64,000 bases of DNA from Rhodothermales bacterium. Its GTDB lineage: Bacteria > Bacteroidota > Rhodothermia > Rhodothermales > Bin80. Each line of letters starts with the position of its first letter. Position 1 is the stretch's first letter. Shown here one piece after another: positions 63,932 to 64,000 of the stretch. The stretch is taken from contig CATQHT010000003.1 in the NCBI GenBank assembly GCA_958296045.1, positions 1,561,246-1,625,245 on the forward strand, written 5' to 3'. Both the position numbers and the translations under genes were made by a program. A model generated the notes under the pieces. It was given only the letters and a program-made list of their open reading frames with translations, was not told where the DNA came from and did not search any database.

Positions 63932-64000
63932 CGGTAATGCCCCTGGCTATGACAGGTATCCTAAAGTATGCCCGACGCTGCTTGGCAGCCTCATCTGTCG

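Overview
The window looks like a chromosomal segment of a Bacteroidota/Rhodothermota-type Gram-negative bacterium. The evidence is a stand-alone HsdR-N-like protein of the kind found across Bacteroidota, a GWxTD-domain protein, a TMEM220-family protein next to a TonB receptor, several lipobox proteins and outer-membrane barrels. Housekeeping parts are GC-rich. The sequence is unusually loaded with decaying mobile DNA: two IS605-type tnpB units, and IS110, IS3, IS5, IS66, IS1595, IS21, IS1634 and serine-recombinase remnants, plus nested group II introns. No replication gene, rRNA or CRISPR array was seen.

Layout. 0-10 kb: a broken tnpB unit, a lipoprotein sulfatase, a class II aldolase-like protein, tRNA-Pro(CGG), an HsdR-N-like protein, a 3'(2'),5'-bisphosphate nucleotidase, an acyltransferase, an IS110 remnant and a second tnpB unit. 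10-15.2 kb: a probable cobalamin riboswitch ahead of a BtuB-like TonB receptor and a TMEM220 protein, then a lipoprotein amidohydrolase and a cupin. 15.5-26.9 kb: a less GC-rich accessory island (below). 27.5-34.7 kb: a LolCDE-like export operon (LolA-like protein, two FtsX-type permeases, ATPase, outer-membrane barrel), two OsmC proteins and a DUF4097 beta-solenoid protein. 35.6-42.6 kb: a fatty-acid beta-oxidation operon (FadN-type, thiolase, FadE) with two small genes behind it. 42.7-61 kb: transposon graveyard with group II introns nested in one another inside an IS5-type element, interrupted by a GWxTD gene and a heptad-repeat membrane protein. 61-64 kb: an NCS2 permease with a C-terminal regulatory extension and an MBL-fold hydrolase.

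The most interesting region is 15.5-26.9 kb: a co-oriented cluster made of a four-helix membrane protein, a 1660-residue protein with an N-terminal tubulin/FtsZ-like motif set and a C-terminal actin/Hsp70-like ATPase domain, a small basic protein, a vWA lipoprotein with a MIDAS-like motif, a MotA/ZorA-like three-helix protein with a very long helical tail, and a MotB/ZorB-like single-span partner without an OmpA signature. The last two are translationally coupled. The set resembles the Zorya ZorAB motor module joined to NTPase and vWA sensor/effector parts that are not Zorya ZorC/D/E. I do not recognise it as a named system; a role in anti-phage or inter-bacterial conflict is inference. A decayed IS3 element sits exactly between the vWA and ZorA-like genes without breaking either frame.

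The riboswitch, receptor and TMEM220 genes probably act together in B12 uptake. The Lol-like genes form one tightly spaced, partly overlapping operon that would move lipids or lipoproteins to the outer membrane. The fad genes are spaced by 17-18 bp and encode a complete beta-oxidation spiral downstream of a palindrome/-10 region.
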